Notes: generated from the sequence alone by a model not told the origin. Shown: positions 25,983 through 33,258, numbered from the stretch's first letter. The stretch: DNA of 64,000 bases from Streptomyces changanensis (GCF_024600715.1 NZ_CP102332.1:5952001-6016000); one strand, 5' to 3'. Program-made: numbers and translations.

Positions 25983-26308
25983 CAGCGGACCTGAGAACCG
26001 AGGGCGGAGAAGAACGCCACGATCCCGTTGGCGGCGCCCAGCCCGAGGGCGGCGCCGGCGCTGACGATCGCGCCCTTCTTCCCGTTGGCCTCGGCCTGGT
26101 GGCCACCGCTGTGGTGGCCCCAGGCCCACACACCGAGGCTGACGGCGAGTGCGCCGACCACGGCCACGATGCCGAACAGATTGATGCTGTTCACGACGGT
26201 GCGCAGGACTTCGAGGCCCGGCAGACCGCCGCCCTTCGGTGAGACTCCGGGGTCGAAGGCGAGCAGGAGATGGTCGTACGGAAGTGCGGTGAGGGAGACG
26301 GGGGAGAT
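25982..26308 (-). CDS. Small two-TM protein, VirB2/DUF6112-like, probable ATC start
   Basis: Two membrane segments (NLFGIVAVVGALAVSLGVWA and IVSAGAALGLGAANGIVAFF) flank a short loop with GHHSGGHQAEANGKKG. That is the build of actinobacterial VirB2-like or DUF6112-like subunits. Coding-quality sequence continues upstream of the first canonical start (GTG 26192-26194) through GLPGLEVLRTV and SPVSLTALPYDHLLLAFDP, which looks like the family's N-terminus. No ATG, GTG or TTG occurs there. A perfect AAGGAG (26318-26323) precedes an in-frame ATC (26306-26308) by nine bases, and I take this as the likely start. Confidence 0.65.
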   Translation of the reverse strand: MSPVSLTALPYDHLLLAFDPGVSPKGGGLPGLEVLRTVVNSINLFGIVAVVGALAVSLGVWAWGHHSGGHQAEANGKKGAIVSAGAALGLGAANGIVAFFSALGSQVR

Positions 26309-26445
26309 GGTGGTGCGCTCCTTGTGCGGGCACGGCTCGGTGGCCCGTGCCGGGAACGGGAAGGAAGGAGAGAGAGGTGGTGCTCTGGGGCGCGAGGGCG
26401 GCCCGGTCCGCCCGGCGCCTCATGGGCTCGCCGGGCGGAGCGGTG

Positions 26446-27552
26446 TCACAGGACCCGGCGCGCGCTGTGGGCGGCGTAGTCGGCGAGCGCCGTGAACCGG
26501 ACCGGCTTGCCGGTGCGCGGAGCCTCGATGACGAGGCCGTGGCCGGCATACAGGCCGACATGCTCGGGCCGGGCCGGTGTACCTCGGCTGAACACCAGAT
26601 CTCCAGGGCGAAGTTGGCCCAGTGCGACGGCGCGGCCCTCGCCGATCTGTGTGTACGTGGTACGGGTCAGGGTGACGCCTGCGGCCTTGTACGCCTGCTG
26701 GGTCAGCGAGCTGCAGTCGCAGCGGCCCATCGGGTCCGGCCCGTGGGGTGCGCGGCAGGTGCCGCCCCACTGGTACAGGGTGCCGAGCTGGTGCATCGCC
26801 CAGGTGAGGGCCCTCTTTGCGCGGGGGTCGGCGTCACCGGGGATCGCATAGCCCTTGGGGACGGCGCCTTCGGGGATCGGGCCGATCGCGTTGCCGTCGT
26901 CGAGCGGGGAGCAGGAGTCGGCCGGCCGATCGGGCCCGTCGCCCGCGGGGCGGCCGGGCGTCTTGAGGGTGGGGACGATGGCCTTCTGCAGGGCCCGGGC
27001 GAGCGTCTCCCATTGCGCGTAGGCATCGGGGAAGCCGGAGAGCTGGACCGCCTGCGCGGCCTGGGTGATCGTCATCTGCTGCCAGCCGGCGACCTTCAGC
27101 AGGCCCTTGTAGAACTTCGTGCTGGCGTACACGGGGTCTCGGATCTGTGCGGGGGAGCCCCAGCCCTGGCTGGGCCGTTGCTGGAACAGGCCGAGTGAGT
27201 CACGGTCGCCGTAGGCGAGGTTGCGCAGGCGGGATTCCTGGATCGCGGTGGCCAGCGCGACGACTTGGCCGCGTTCGGGGACGCCGAGGGTGATGCCGGT
27301 GGCGACGATGGTGCGGGCGTGGGGGATCTGCTCGTCGGGCAGTTCGAGGCCCGCGATGTGCAGGTCCTTGGCGCCGGAGCCGCCGAGTACGGCGGCGACC
27401 TGCTGCTGGACAGCGGCGGTGTCGACCGGGGCGGCGTCGCACGAGGCCGTGGTGGTGGCCGAGGAGTCGCCGGCCGCGGCGACGACGGCCGTGCCGGCAA
27501 GGAGTAGTGGGGACAGGCAGAGCACGCCGATCGTGGCGGCGATGCCCTTCAC
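26446..27552 (-). CDS. Secreted bifunctional muralytic enzyme (lysozyme-like + NlpC/P60)
   Basis: The 368-residue product has a signal peptide or N-terminal anchor (IGVLCLSPLLLAGTAVVAAA). A lysozyme/transglycosylase-like helical domain follows, with ATAIQESRLRNLAYGDRDS and LGLFQQRPSQGWG, in which the Glu is the likely catalytic acid. The C-terminal NlpC/P60 domain has the catalytic Cys in GRCDCSSLTQQAY near residue 280 and the His in PEHVGLYAG. It is the VirB1-type enzyme that opens peptidoglycan for the T4SS channel. It starts at GTG 27550-27552, which overlaps the stop of a small leader ORF. It is the first large gene of the leftward transfer operon. Confidence 0.88.
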   Translation of the reverse strand: MKGIAATIGVLCLSPLLLAGTAVVAAAGDSSATTTASCDAAPVDTAAVQQQVAAVLGGSGAKDLHIAGLELPDEQIPHARTIVATGITLGVPERGQVVALATAIQESRLRNLAYGDRDSLGLFQQRPSQGWGSPAQIRDPVYASTKFYKGLLKVAGWQQMTITQAAQAVQLSGFPDAYAQWETLARALQKAIVPTLKTPGRPAGDGPDRPADSCSPLDDGNAIGPIPEGAVPKGYAIPGDADPRAKRALTWAMHQLGTLYQWGGTCRAPHGPDPMGRCDCSSLTQQAYKAAGVTLTRTTYTQIGEGRAVALGQLRPGDLVFSRGTPARPEHVGLYAGHGLVIEAPRTGKPVRFTALADYAAHSARRVL

Positions 27553-27617
27553 TCGCGGGCGGCCTCCGGCCGGCGGGCAGCGGAGCGGTCACCTGGGATG
27601 GGAGCGGGACGGGTCAC
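27549..27617 (-). CDS. Leader ORF (22 aa) overlapping the NlpC/P60 start
   Basis: A GTG (27615-27617) behind GAGGACTCACC opens a 22-codon frame beginning MTRPAPIPGD and ending AARE. Its TGA overlaps the GTG of the NlpC/P60 gene (GTGA), so it could couple translation. It follows three four-codon mini-ORFs upstream and shares their Arg-Pro near the start. Peptide function unlikely; a regulatory role is inferred. Confidence 0.45.
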   Translation of the reverse strand: MTRPAPIPGDRSAARRPEAARE

Positions 27618-27747
27618 GGTGAGTCCTCGGGGGTGGGCCTCCGGCCGCACGGTGTGCGGGAGGAAGGGCCGTACGGCCGGAGGGGTGGATCCGGGCGGGC
27701 CCGGGCTGGGCGCGTGTTGCCTCACGCACCCAGTTGGGCGAGGGGAG

Positions 27748-27762
27748 TTACGGGCGGAACAT
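27748..27762 (-). CDS. Mini-ORF MFRP-stop
   Basis: AGGAGG is followed eight bases later by ATG TTC CGC CCG TAA, giving Met-Phe-Arg-Pro. It is the third, most downstream of three such units in the leader of the transfer operon, about 200 bases before the NlpC/P60 gene. A perfect ribosome site on so short a frame suggests regulation by translation rather than a functional peptide. Confidence 0.5.
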   Translation of the reverse strand: MFRP

Positions 27763-27817
27763 CAGCGGGACCTCCTGGTGTGGCTGGAGCGGCGACGGTG
27801 CGGAGAGCGGCTGGGCG

Positions 27818-27832
27818 TCAGGGGCGGTACAT
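27818..27832 (-). CDS. Mini-ORF MYRP-stop
   Basis: GGAGG is followed seven bases later by ATG TAC CGC CCC TGA, giving Met-Tyr-Arg-Pro. It lies 70 bases upstream of the MFRP unit at 27748 and 78 bases downstream of the one at 27896. No canonical start extends the frame nearby upstream, so it stands alone. Confidence 0.5.
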   Translation of the reverse strand: MYRP

Positions 27833-27895
27833 GGAGGTGCCTCCGGTCTGCGGCGATCGGGAGAGGACACGTGGCGGCGCGGAGCACGTGCGGGG

Positions 27896-27910
27896 TCACG
27901 GTCGGAACAC
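27896..27910 (-). CDS. Mini-ORF MFRP-stop (GTG start)
   Basis: AGGAGG is followed five bases later by GTG TTC CGA CCG TGA, giving Met-Phe-Arg-Pro. The synonymous codons differ from the unit at 27748, so the peptide rather than the DNA is conserved. An alternative in-frame ATG about 45 bases upstream would give a 19-residue peptide with the same FRP end, but its ribosome site (GGCGG) is weaker. Confidence 0.5.
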   Translation of the reverse strand: MFRP

Positions 27911-27995
27911 AGGGGCCTCCTGGGCAGGAGAGGGAAGGGGGGAGAGTGGCGCCATCAGCGGTATCCGCCGGGCAGTGACAAGACAGTAAGCCCGA

Positions 27996-28074
27996 ATCCC
28001 CGGTCACCGAAATCGCCGCCGGAACTGCTGAGAATTCCGGGCGGCTTCGGCGGCGATGCTTCCCAACCGGGGAT
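27996..28074. repeat. Long interrupted inverted repeat in the divergent control region
   Basis: ATCCCCGGT (27996-28004) pairs with ACCGGGGAT (28066-28074), and inside it ATCGCCGCC (28012-28020) pairs with GGCGGCGAT (28049-28057). The outer arms match the half-sites of the 19-base operator found at the three regulatory elements. The gene-free stretch 27618-28183 otherwise contains only the mini-ORFs. It separates the leftward transfer operon from the rightward methyltransferase gene, so it should hold promoters for both. No oriT-like feature could be proven. Confidence 0.5.
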
Positions 28075-28183
28075 CGTGCCCTACAGTTTTGGCCTCCCCG
28101 CGCGCTCACCGTCCTTCCCTTGTGAGCCATGGCGCGGTCTGGAGCCCTTCCTCCCGTATCCCTCTCCCGAATGGGGCCCCCTT

Positions 28184-28939
28184 TTGTCGTTTTCCCTTCA
28201 CCAGGGCGACGCCCTGAGCGTCCTGACGACCCTGCCCGACGGCTGTGCCGACTCCGTCATCACCGACCCGCCGTACAACTCGGGCGGCCGGACCGCGAAG
28301 GAGCGCACTAGCCGCTCAGCCCGGCAGAAGTACGTCTCGGCAGACGCCCAGCACGCGCTGCCGGACTTCACCGGCGAAAACATGGACCAGCGCTCGTACA
28401 CCCTCTGGCTGACGCAGCTCATGACCGAGGCTCACCGCGCCACGAAGACCGGTGGCACGGCGCTGCTGTTCACCGACTGGCGCCAGCTCCCGGCGACCAC
28501 GGACGCTCTCCAGGCCGCCGGCTGGCTGTGGCTCGGCGTCTTGACCTGGCACAAGCCGCAGGCTCGCCCGCAGAAGGGCAAGTTCCGGCAGGACTGTGAG
28601 TTCATCGTCTGGGGAGCGAAGGGCAGGATCGACGCCGCCGCCAACCCGGTCTACCTGCCCGGCCTCTACAGCGCCTCGCAGCCCTCGGGCAAGGAGCGCC
28701 GGCACATCACCCAGAAGCCGGTCTCCGTGATGCGCGAGCTGGTCAAGATCTGCCCGCCGGGAGGAACGGTCCTGGACTTCTGTGCCGGATCCGGCTCCAC
28801 CGGAGTGGCCGCGCTACTCGAAGGACGGCAGTTCATCGGCATCGAGAAGACCAAGGAATACGCCGCGGTCGCCGCCGATCGGCTGACTGACACCGTCCAG
28901 CAGACCACGTCACAGGAGGACTTCGCCCTCACTGCCTGA
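28184..28939 (+). CDS. Site-specific DNA methyltransferase (N4/N6 type, beta-class order)
   Basis: The product has about 251 residues. The catalytic motif IV VITDPPYNSGG comes near the N-terminus, and the SAM-binding motif I TVLDFCAGSGSTG near the C-terminus. This order defines beta-class N6-adenine/N4-cytosine methylases. Between them lie TALLFTDWRQL, a WHKPQARPQKG loop and QKPVSVMRELV. The start is uncertain: TTG 28184-28186 sits just before LSFSLHQGDALSVL, where the domain begins, but has no strong ribosome site. No endonuclease gene is adjacent. It ends FALTA, like the other two DNA-modification genes. Confidence 0.88.
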   Translation: MSFSLHQGDALSVLTTLPDGCADSVITDPPYNSGGRTAKERTSRSARQKYVSADAQHALPDFTGENMDQRSYTLWLTQLMTEAHRATKTGGTALLFTDWRQLPATTDALQAAGWLWLGVLTWHKPQARPQKGKFRQDCEFIVWGAKGRIDAAANPVYLPGLYSASQPSGKERRHITQKPVSVMRELVKICPPGGTVLDFCAGSGSTGVAALLEGRQFIGIEKTKEYAAVAADRLTDTVQQTTSQEDFALTA

Positions 28940-28978
28940 GCCAGGCCGGTCCGCCGGCCACTGTTCCTTCGATGGCGG

Positions 28979-29030
28979 GCGCAATATAGCGGCGGATTCC
29001 CGGTTTCCGAAACCGGGGATTCTCCGGACC
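28979..29030 (+). promoter_or_regulatory. Promoter/operator element, copy 2 (rightward)
   Basis: The site contains GCGCAATATAGCGGCG, then the palindrome CCCGGTTTCCGAAACCGGG (28999-29017) and GGATTCTCCGGACC. The CAATATA box and palindrome are ten bases apart, as in copies 1 and 3. It lies 49 bases before the DUF4913 gene and so probably drives the rightward cargo operon starting at 29079. Confidence 0.75.
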
Positions 29031-29078
29031 ATCGGGGTTGCTGAGTTACCGGCTCTCGCTGCAAGGAGACCCCTTTTC

Positions 29079-29756
29079 GTGTCCGAATCCCCCCAGACCC
29101 GCGTCGGCGGGGAAATGGAACCGGTCCGTCTTCCCGACGCCGACCTCGAATCCATCGAGGCGTCCGTGCGGAAACTTCTGGACCGGTCTGCCGAACAGGC
29201 CCGCATGATCGACAGCCTGGCCGCCGCGCCTTCAGCCGATCCGCGGAGTGCGGGCATGCCGTACGCCGGGATTCCCGGCATACCGGCCTTCATCCCACCG
29301 GCCCCGCCGCCCGAGCCCAAGCCCATCCTGGAACTGGAGGGCGAGGAGTTCGAGGACGAGCTGGCCGCCCTGACCGACTGGGTCGACGACCACCTCATGG
29401 ACGTCTACGGCGCCGAGATCACCACCGCCGCGCCCTGGTGCCCGCAGTGGCAGGAGCACCTCGACGTCGTGGCCTGGCTGCACGCCCTGTGGATGGCCTA
29501 CCAGCAGCACAAGGACCCCGAGGCCGGGCCCAGCGGGATGTTCGTCTGGCACCGCGACTTCCTCACCCACGCCATGGCCCACGTCCGCGGGGCCGGCGGG
29601 CCGCTCAGCGCCTGCCAGACCGACCCCGACCGGCCCGAGCACCGCCTCCTGCGCGCCCCCGGTCCCTCCGCGCGGTCGATCGCCCGCGAGGCCGAGGCAC
29701 AGCAGGAGGGCGACGCCTCCGCCTCCCCGCAGGACGACATCGGGCTCGCGCCGTGA
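29079..29756 (+). CDS. DUF4913-domain protein
   Basis: The 225-residue protein starts at GTG 29079 behind AAGGAG. After an N-terminal coiled-coil-like helix and a Pro-rich linker it has the DUF4913 core: LTDWVDDHLMDVYGAEITTA, APWCPQWQEHLDVVAWLHAL, GMFVWHRDFLTHAMAHVRG and GPLSACQTDP. This family is common on actinobacterial plasmids, next to conjugation genes, and is of unknown function. It is the first gene after operator copy 2, and its stop overlaps the RelE-like gene. Its C-terminus (IGLAP) lacks the Arg tail. Confidence 0.85.
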   Translation: MSESPQTRVGGEMEPVRLPDADLESIEASVRKLLDRSAEQARMIDSLAAAPSADPRSAGMPYAGIPGIPAFIPPAPPPEPKPILELEGEEFEDELAALTDWVDDHLMDVYGAEITTAAPWCPQWQEHLDVVAWLHALWMAYQQHKDPEAGPSGMFVWHRDFLTHAMAHVRGAGGPLSACQTDPDRPEHRLLRAPGPSARSIAREAEAQQEGDASASPQDDIGLAP

Positions 29757-30256
29757 CGCCGCCGCCGGCGTACGGGCTGTCGTTCAACCCTCAGGCGCTG
29801 ACCGACCTGCGGGCACTCCCACGAGACATCCGCGACCGGGCCCTGGGCCTCATCGAGGACGTCGTCCGGGCCCGCGTCACCGGTGGCTCGCTCACCGGCG
29901 AGCTGCGCGAATACCGGAAGCTCTACCTGGGCGAGAGGTCCGAGTGGCGGATCGTCTACCGCCTCCAAAACGCCCCGCCCGGTTCCCATCACCACCACGA
30001 GGCGCACGTGGTCGCCATCCGACCCCGAGCTCGGCAGGACATCTACGACACCGTCCGCGCCCGCGTGCACCGCCCACGCCCCGCGGTCGGCCCCCGCGCC
30101 CATGCGGCTCGCACCCTCCCGCCCCAGATGCAGGGCCGTAAGCCACCGTCCGCCAGGCCCGACGCCTCCACGGCAATGACGCCCGCGGCCTGGCGGCCTG
30201 CGGACCTGTTCACCTCGCCTAAGCCCGACACCGACCCGAAGGGGAACCGACGTTGA
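29753..30256 (+). CDS. RelE/ParE-like protein with extended tail
   Basis: Residues 8-90 read FNPQALTDLRALPRDIRDRA, then a LYLGERSEWRIVYRL core and VVAIRPRARQDIY. This is the RelE/ParE fold: an alpha-helical hairpin followed by a four-stranded sheet with Arg residues in the last strands. About 75 further residues are Pro/Arg-rich and include AAWRPADLFTSP, a motif also found near the end of the HxlR-like product at 34676-35578. They end KGNRR. RelE proteins are usually about 90 residues, so the tail is unusual. No antitoxin-like gene is adjacent, so toxicity is doubtful. The GTG start overlaps the DUF4913 stop (GTGA). Confidence 0.75.
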   Translation: MTPPPAYGLSFNPQALTDLRALPRDIRDRALGLIEDVVRARVTGGSLTGELREYRKLYLGERSEWRIVYRLQNAPPGSHHHHEAHVVAIRPRARQDIYDTVRARVHRPRPAVGPRAHAARTLPPQMQGRKPPSARPDASTAMTPAAWRPADLFTSPKPDTDPKGNRR

Positions 30257-30906
30257 CCGCCCCCCGGCGCACCAGCGGCCTGCCTGACCTCATCGGGCGC
30301 CTGCTGACCGATGCCCTCTATCCCGTCCCCGCGCCGCACCCGCACCACCAGACGCTGCTGCAGGTGAAGGACCGACAGGCCGAGCTCGACAAGGAACTGC
30401 GCGCCGTACTGGCCGGCCCCGAGCCGAGGAGCCACGCCGAGGCGGAAGCCGAGCTGGACGACATCGTGAACCTGCTCATCGACAGGCTCGACGTCGCTCG
30501 TGACCTGGGCCTCCTGCTCGGCGACGACACCTGCTGCACCGGCATGGCGTCTGACGAGAAGGAACCGGTCCACATCTCCGAAGGTTTGGCCGCGACCGGG
30601 GACGGAGCCCGCCGTGCTCTGCGCGTCAACGCCCCCTGCGTCGTCTGCGCCTGCCTGTCCGTCTTCGACGACTACGGCTGCCCGGACGCCCTGGCCTCGG
30701 CCGACCTCGTCGCCGCCCTGCGCACCATGAACGGCACCGCCGAAGGCCGCTGGCGCTACGCCGAACTCACCCAGGCCCGCCTCGCCACCCTGCTGCGCGC
30801 CTACGAGGTAGCCAGCCGCGACATCACCCTTCCCGACGGCCGCCGCCGAAAGTCCTACCGGCGCACCGCCCTCCTGGCCGCTCTCCCTGACGACTGCGCC
30901 TGCTGA
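30253..30906 (+). CDS. Hypothetical cargo protein (217 aa)
   Basis: It starts at a TTG that overlaps the upstream stop (TTGA). The first 90 residues are helical (LLQVKDRQAELDKELRAVL). The middle contains a Cys cluster (DDTCCTG and APCVVCACLSVFDDYGC). The end is helical and basic (RWRYAELTQARLATLLRAYE). The cysteines could bind a metal. No family recognised. It ends DDCAC, without the Arg tail. Confidence 0.65.
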   Translation: MTAPRRTSGLPDLIGRLLTDALYPVPAPHPHHQTLLQVKDRQAELDKELRAVLAGPEPRSHAEAEAELDDIVNLLIDRLDVARDLGLLLGDDTCCTGMASDEKEPVHISEGLAATGDGARRALRVNAPCVVCACLSVFDDYGCPDALASADLVAALRTMNGTAEGRWRYAELTQARLATLLRAYEVASRDITLPDGRRRKSYRRTALLAALPDDCAC

Positions 30907-30917
30907 CGGGCGGCCCG

Positions 30918-31598
30918 ATGACCGCGTCGACCTCCTCGGCGGCGCCGACCGCCCTGGACGGGGAGATCGAGCAAGCCGTCGGAGACCTCGCTGCCCTTCA
31001 CCACGATCACCAGGCCGGACTGCTCACCCCCGAGCGCGCGGCGCTGGCCGCAGCCCACCGCGACCTCGGGCTCGCAGAGACAGCCGTCGCATACCACCTG
31101 AACGTGCTGATGAAGCTCTCCGCCGGCACCCACCCCGTTGATGCCGCCCTGCTCGACCGGATGCGCCGGGCACTGACCAACCTCGCTCACGCAGCCGCCG
31201 AACGCGACGAGAACCAGGACCGCGCCGCCAGCGCGCTCGGCGCGGTCCGCGCGGCTTCCCCCGTTGCCGTCCCGGCACACACCGAGCTGACCCCGCACGA
31301 TCTTGCCGCTCTGCTCTCACTGGCCTCGGGCGGCACCGTGCGGGAGCACCTGCACACCCACCGTCTGTCCGTACGGACCACCCATGGACGGATCGTGGAT
31401 TACGCCGCCTACCAGCGCCTCGAACACCAGGGCCTGGTCGCCCGCGACACTTCCCGCAGCCTGATCGCGGGGCAGCCCGTCACCCTCACCCACACCGGCC
31501 GCACCGCGCTCCTCGGCTCCCGCCGTCCGGCGGCTTCCCAGGCCCCCGCGCCAACCCGCCCGGTCGGTGCCTGGCCGGCCCCGGCCCGCAGCCGCTGA
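30918..31598 (+). CDS. Hypothetical cargo protein with winged-helix-like C-terminal half
   Basis: This 226-residue protein begins MTASTSSAAPTALDGEIEQA. It has a helical N-terminal half (residues 15-100). Residues 120-205 form a likely winged helix: LTPHDLAALLSLASGGTVRE, LSVRTTHGRIVDYAAYQRLE, then VTLTHTGRTALLG as the wing and last strand. A Pro/Ala-rich tail ends APARSR. It may bind DNA. The start ATG follows the upstream gene by 11 bases. Confidence 0.65.
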   Translation: MTASTSSAAPTALDGEIEQAVGDLAALHHDHQAGLLTPERAALAAAHRDLGLAETAVAYHLNVLMKLSAGTHPVDAALLDRMRRALTNLAHAAAERDENQDRAASALGAVRAASPVAVPAHTELTPHDLAALLSLASGGTVREHLHTHRLSVRTTHGRIVDYAAYQRLEHQGLVARDTSRSLIAGQPVTLTHTGRTALLGSRRPAASQAPAPTRPVGAWPAPARSR

Positions 31599-31716
31599 CC
31601 ACCCTTCCCACTGGCTCCGGCCCGAACAGGTCATCCGGGGCTTTGCCCCCGGCGGCACCGTTGCCACTGCAGCGCACCCTCCCTTCCCTGTGTCCTCCCA
31701 CCCTCAGGAGATCCCC

Positions 31717-32058
31717 ATGCGTTTCGCCCGCACCGCCCTGTGCGCTGTCGCTCTCGCCAGCGTCGCCATCCCCGCCACCACCACCGTCGCCGCCGCAGCT
31801 ACCGCCGCACCGGCGTCCCTCCCGCTCGTGCGGGACTGCGACCGACCCGGGCCGTGGACCATCGGCACCAGCGCCGTCAATATCCGCAAGAGCCCCACGA
31901 CCCGCTCCTCCGTCGTCGGCGTCCTCTACCGCAGCCACCGGTTCACCGTGCACTCCTCTCGCGGGGGCTGGCACTACATCACGGACCGTACGACGGGCGT
32001 GAAGGGCTGGGTCTCCGGCAGCTACGTCTACCGGGACGTGTACATGTGCCTCGACTGA
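31717..32058 (+). CDS. Secreted SH3-like domain protein
   Basis: The 113-residue product has a Sec signal peptide (RFARTALCAVALASVAIPAT, cut likely after an AAA-type site near residue 30). A bacterial SH3-like domain follows: SAVNIRKSPTTRSSVVGVLY, then VHSSRGGWHYITD and GVKGWVSGSYVY. Two Cys residues (DCDRPG and the final MCLD) could form a disulfide. Such domains bind peptidoglycan or proteins in the cell wall. CAGGAG stands seven bases before the ATG. It is the only clearly secreted small protein in the rightward cargo block and may act at the mating surface. Confidence 0.82.
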   Translation: MRFARTALCAVALASVAIPATTTVAAAATAAPASLPLVRDCDRPGPWTIGTSAVNIRKSPTTRSSVVGVLYRSHRFTVHSSRGGWHYITDRTTGVKGWVSGSYVYRDVYMCLD

Positions 32059-32191
32059 CATCCAGGTCCGTGTCGCTGCCCCGGAGCGCGGTGCCCCTCT
32101 CGCCGACCTCTCCGCGCGAGAGAGGCCGGCGTCTCCGAAGCTGTCCGCGATCTGCCCAGCCCCGACCACTCCTCGCGAAAGCGCCTCAGCC

Positions 32192-32890
32192 CTGCTCTAT
32201 CAGTGCCCCGACTATGGGATAGACGGCTTCGAGCCGGCCGACGACAGCCACCGGGATCTCCTCTACGGCGTCGACGCGCCAGAACTCAAGGTCCTGGCCG
32301 AACACCACACGCCGGCCAACAGCTACTTCATCCTTCATGACCAGGCCGCCACATGGGGCGTCCCAGGCTCACCCCAGCTTCGAGCCGTGCACCTCTCGCG
32401 AGACCTGGACGCTCGTACCTTTGAAGTGGCCACGCAGGAGTTTCCGCTGTTCGCCATGGCAGAGTCGTGGCTCCTCGCCCGGCGCTGTCCACCTGATGCC
32501 ATCGAACCTCCCGACGTGCACGTGGCCGCCGACGCCCTCACCCACGCCCTGGAGAACCGGGTTCGTCGCGACGCCGTCCGCTTCACCATGCTCGACAGCT
32601 ACACGGACGACGGCGCATCGCCGCAGGTCGTAGTGATGCTTCGCTCGCCCGGCCCGGAAGCCGAAGCTCCTTTCCGGATTCTGTGGGAGAGCTACGACGT
32701 GGCCTCCGGCGCCCACACCCTTCGCGAAGGCGGCTTCACCACGTACGACGAGGCACGCGCCTGGTGGAACGCCTGGCAGCAAGGCGATCCGCCCCCGCTG
32801 CGCCCTCCCGCGCCTGCCCCTCGTCGAGGAACCAGCGCGACAGCGCCGGTTCGGCCGGCATCAACGGGCCTTCAGGGCAGGAGCCGGTAA
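32192..32890 (+). CDS. Hypothetical cargo protein, start uncertain
   Basis: Coding-quality sequence ends at TAA 32888-32890 with RPASTGLQGRSR and can be followed upstream through DDSHRDLLYGVDAPELKVLA and ILHDQAATWGVPGSPQLRAV. The first canonical in-frame start is GTG 32387-32389, but codon bias and apparent domain structure extend at least 190 bases further up. CTG 32192-32194 is given as a tentative start without a convincing ribosome site. The frame remains open almost to the previous gene. The product is mixed alpha/beta with a Pro-rich Arg-ending tail. No family recognised. Confidence 0.5.
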   Translation: MLYQCPDYGIDGFEPADDSHRDLLYGVDAPELKVLAEHHTPANSYFILHDQAATWGVPGSPQLRAVHLSRDLDARTFEVATQEFPLFAMAESWLLARRCPPDAIEPPDVHVAADALTHALENRVRRDAVRFTMLDSYTDDGASPQVVVMLRSPGPEAEAPFRILWESYDVASGAHTLREGGFTTYDEARAWWNAWQQGDPPPLRPPAPAPRRGTSATAPVRPASTGLQGRSR

Positions 32891-32946
32891 GGCCCGTGGC
32901 CAGGCCCGAGTTGACGCAGGAGGCGTCCGCGGCGGGCGGAAGAGGG

Positions 32947-32998
32947 GGCAATATATCGGGCGATCCCCGGTTTCGGAAACCGGGGATCCTCCGGACCC
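32947..32998 (+). promoter_or_regulatory. Promoter/operator element, copy 3 (rightward)
   Basis: The sequence GGCAATATATCGGGCG is followed by the palindrome CCCGGTTTCGGAAACCGGG (32966-32984), here extended to 27 bases by flanking GATC, and by CTCCGGACCC. The spacing from CAATATA to the palindrome equals that in copies 1 and 2. It lies between the genes ending at 32890 and starting at 33067 and should drive the second rightward cargo unit. Confidence 0.75.
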
Positions 32999-33066
32999 TT
33001 GCCTCTGTCGCCGCCACGCCCGTGGAGGCGGTACTTCCTGTTCTGCCTGGTCTGGAGTCCTTCGCC

Positions 33067-33258
33067 GTGTGCCACTCGCCCACCGCCATCACCGCCACCG
33101 CCCTCGTCGGTGATCCCGCGGCAACCCCTCCCCGCGCGGATCCGGCGCCCGCGGGCTGTTCGGCGCCGTGGATCGTGTCGCCCCTCGCCGTCGCCATCCA
33201 CGCCGCGCCGGGCAGCGACTGGCAGCCCGTCACGCGTGCACCGCGCATCCCCGGCTGA
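33067..33258 (+). CDS. Small hypothetical protein (63 aa)
   Basis: A GTG (33067-33069) nine bases after a TGGAG ribosome site opens a frame with GC-ending codons. The product starts MCHSPTAITATALVGDPAAT and ends GSDWQPVTRAPRIPG. It is the first possible gene after operator copy 3. No homologue is recognised. The stretch 33259-33344 between it and the next gene shows nothing else. Confidence 0.4.
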   Translation: MCHSPTAITATALVGDPAATPPRADPAPAGCSAPWIVSPLAVAIHAAPGSDWQPVTRAPRIPG

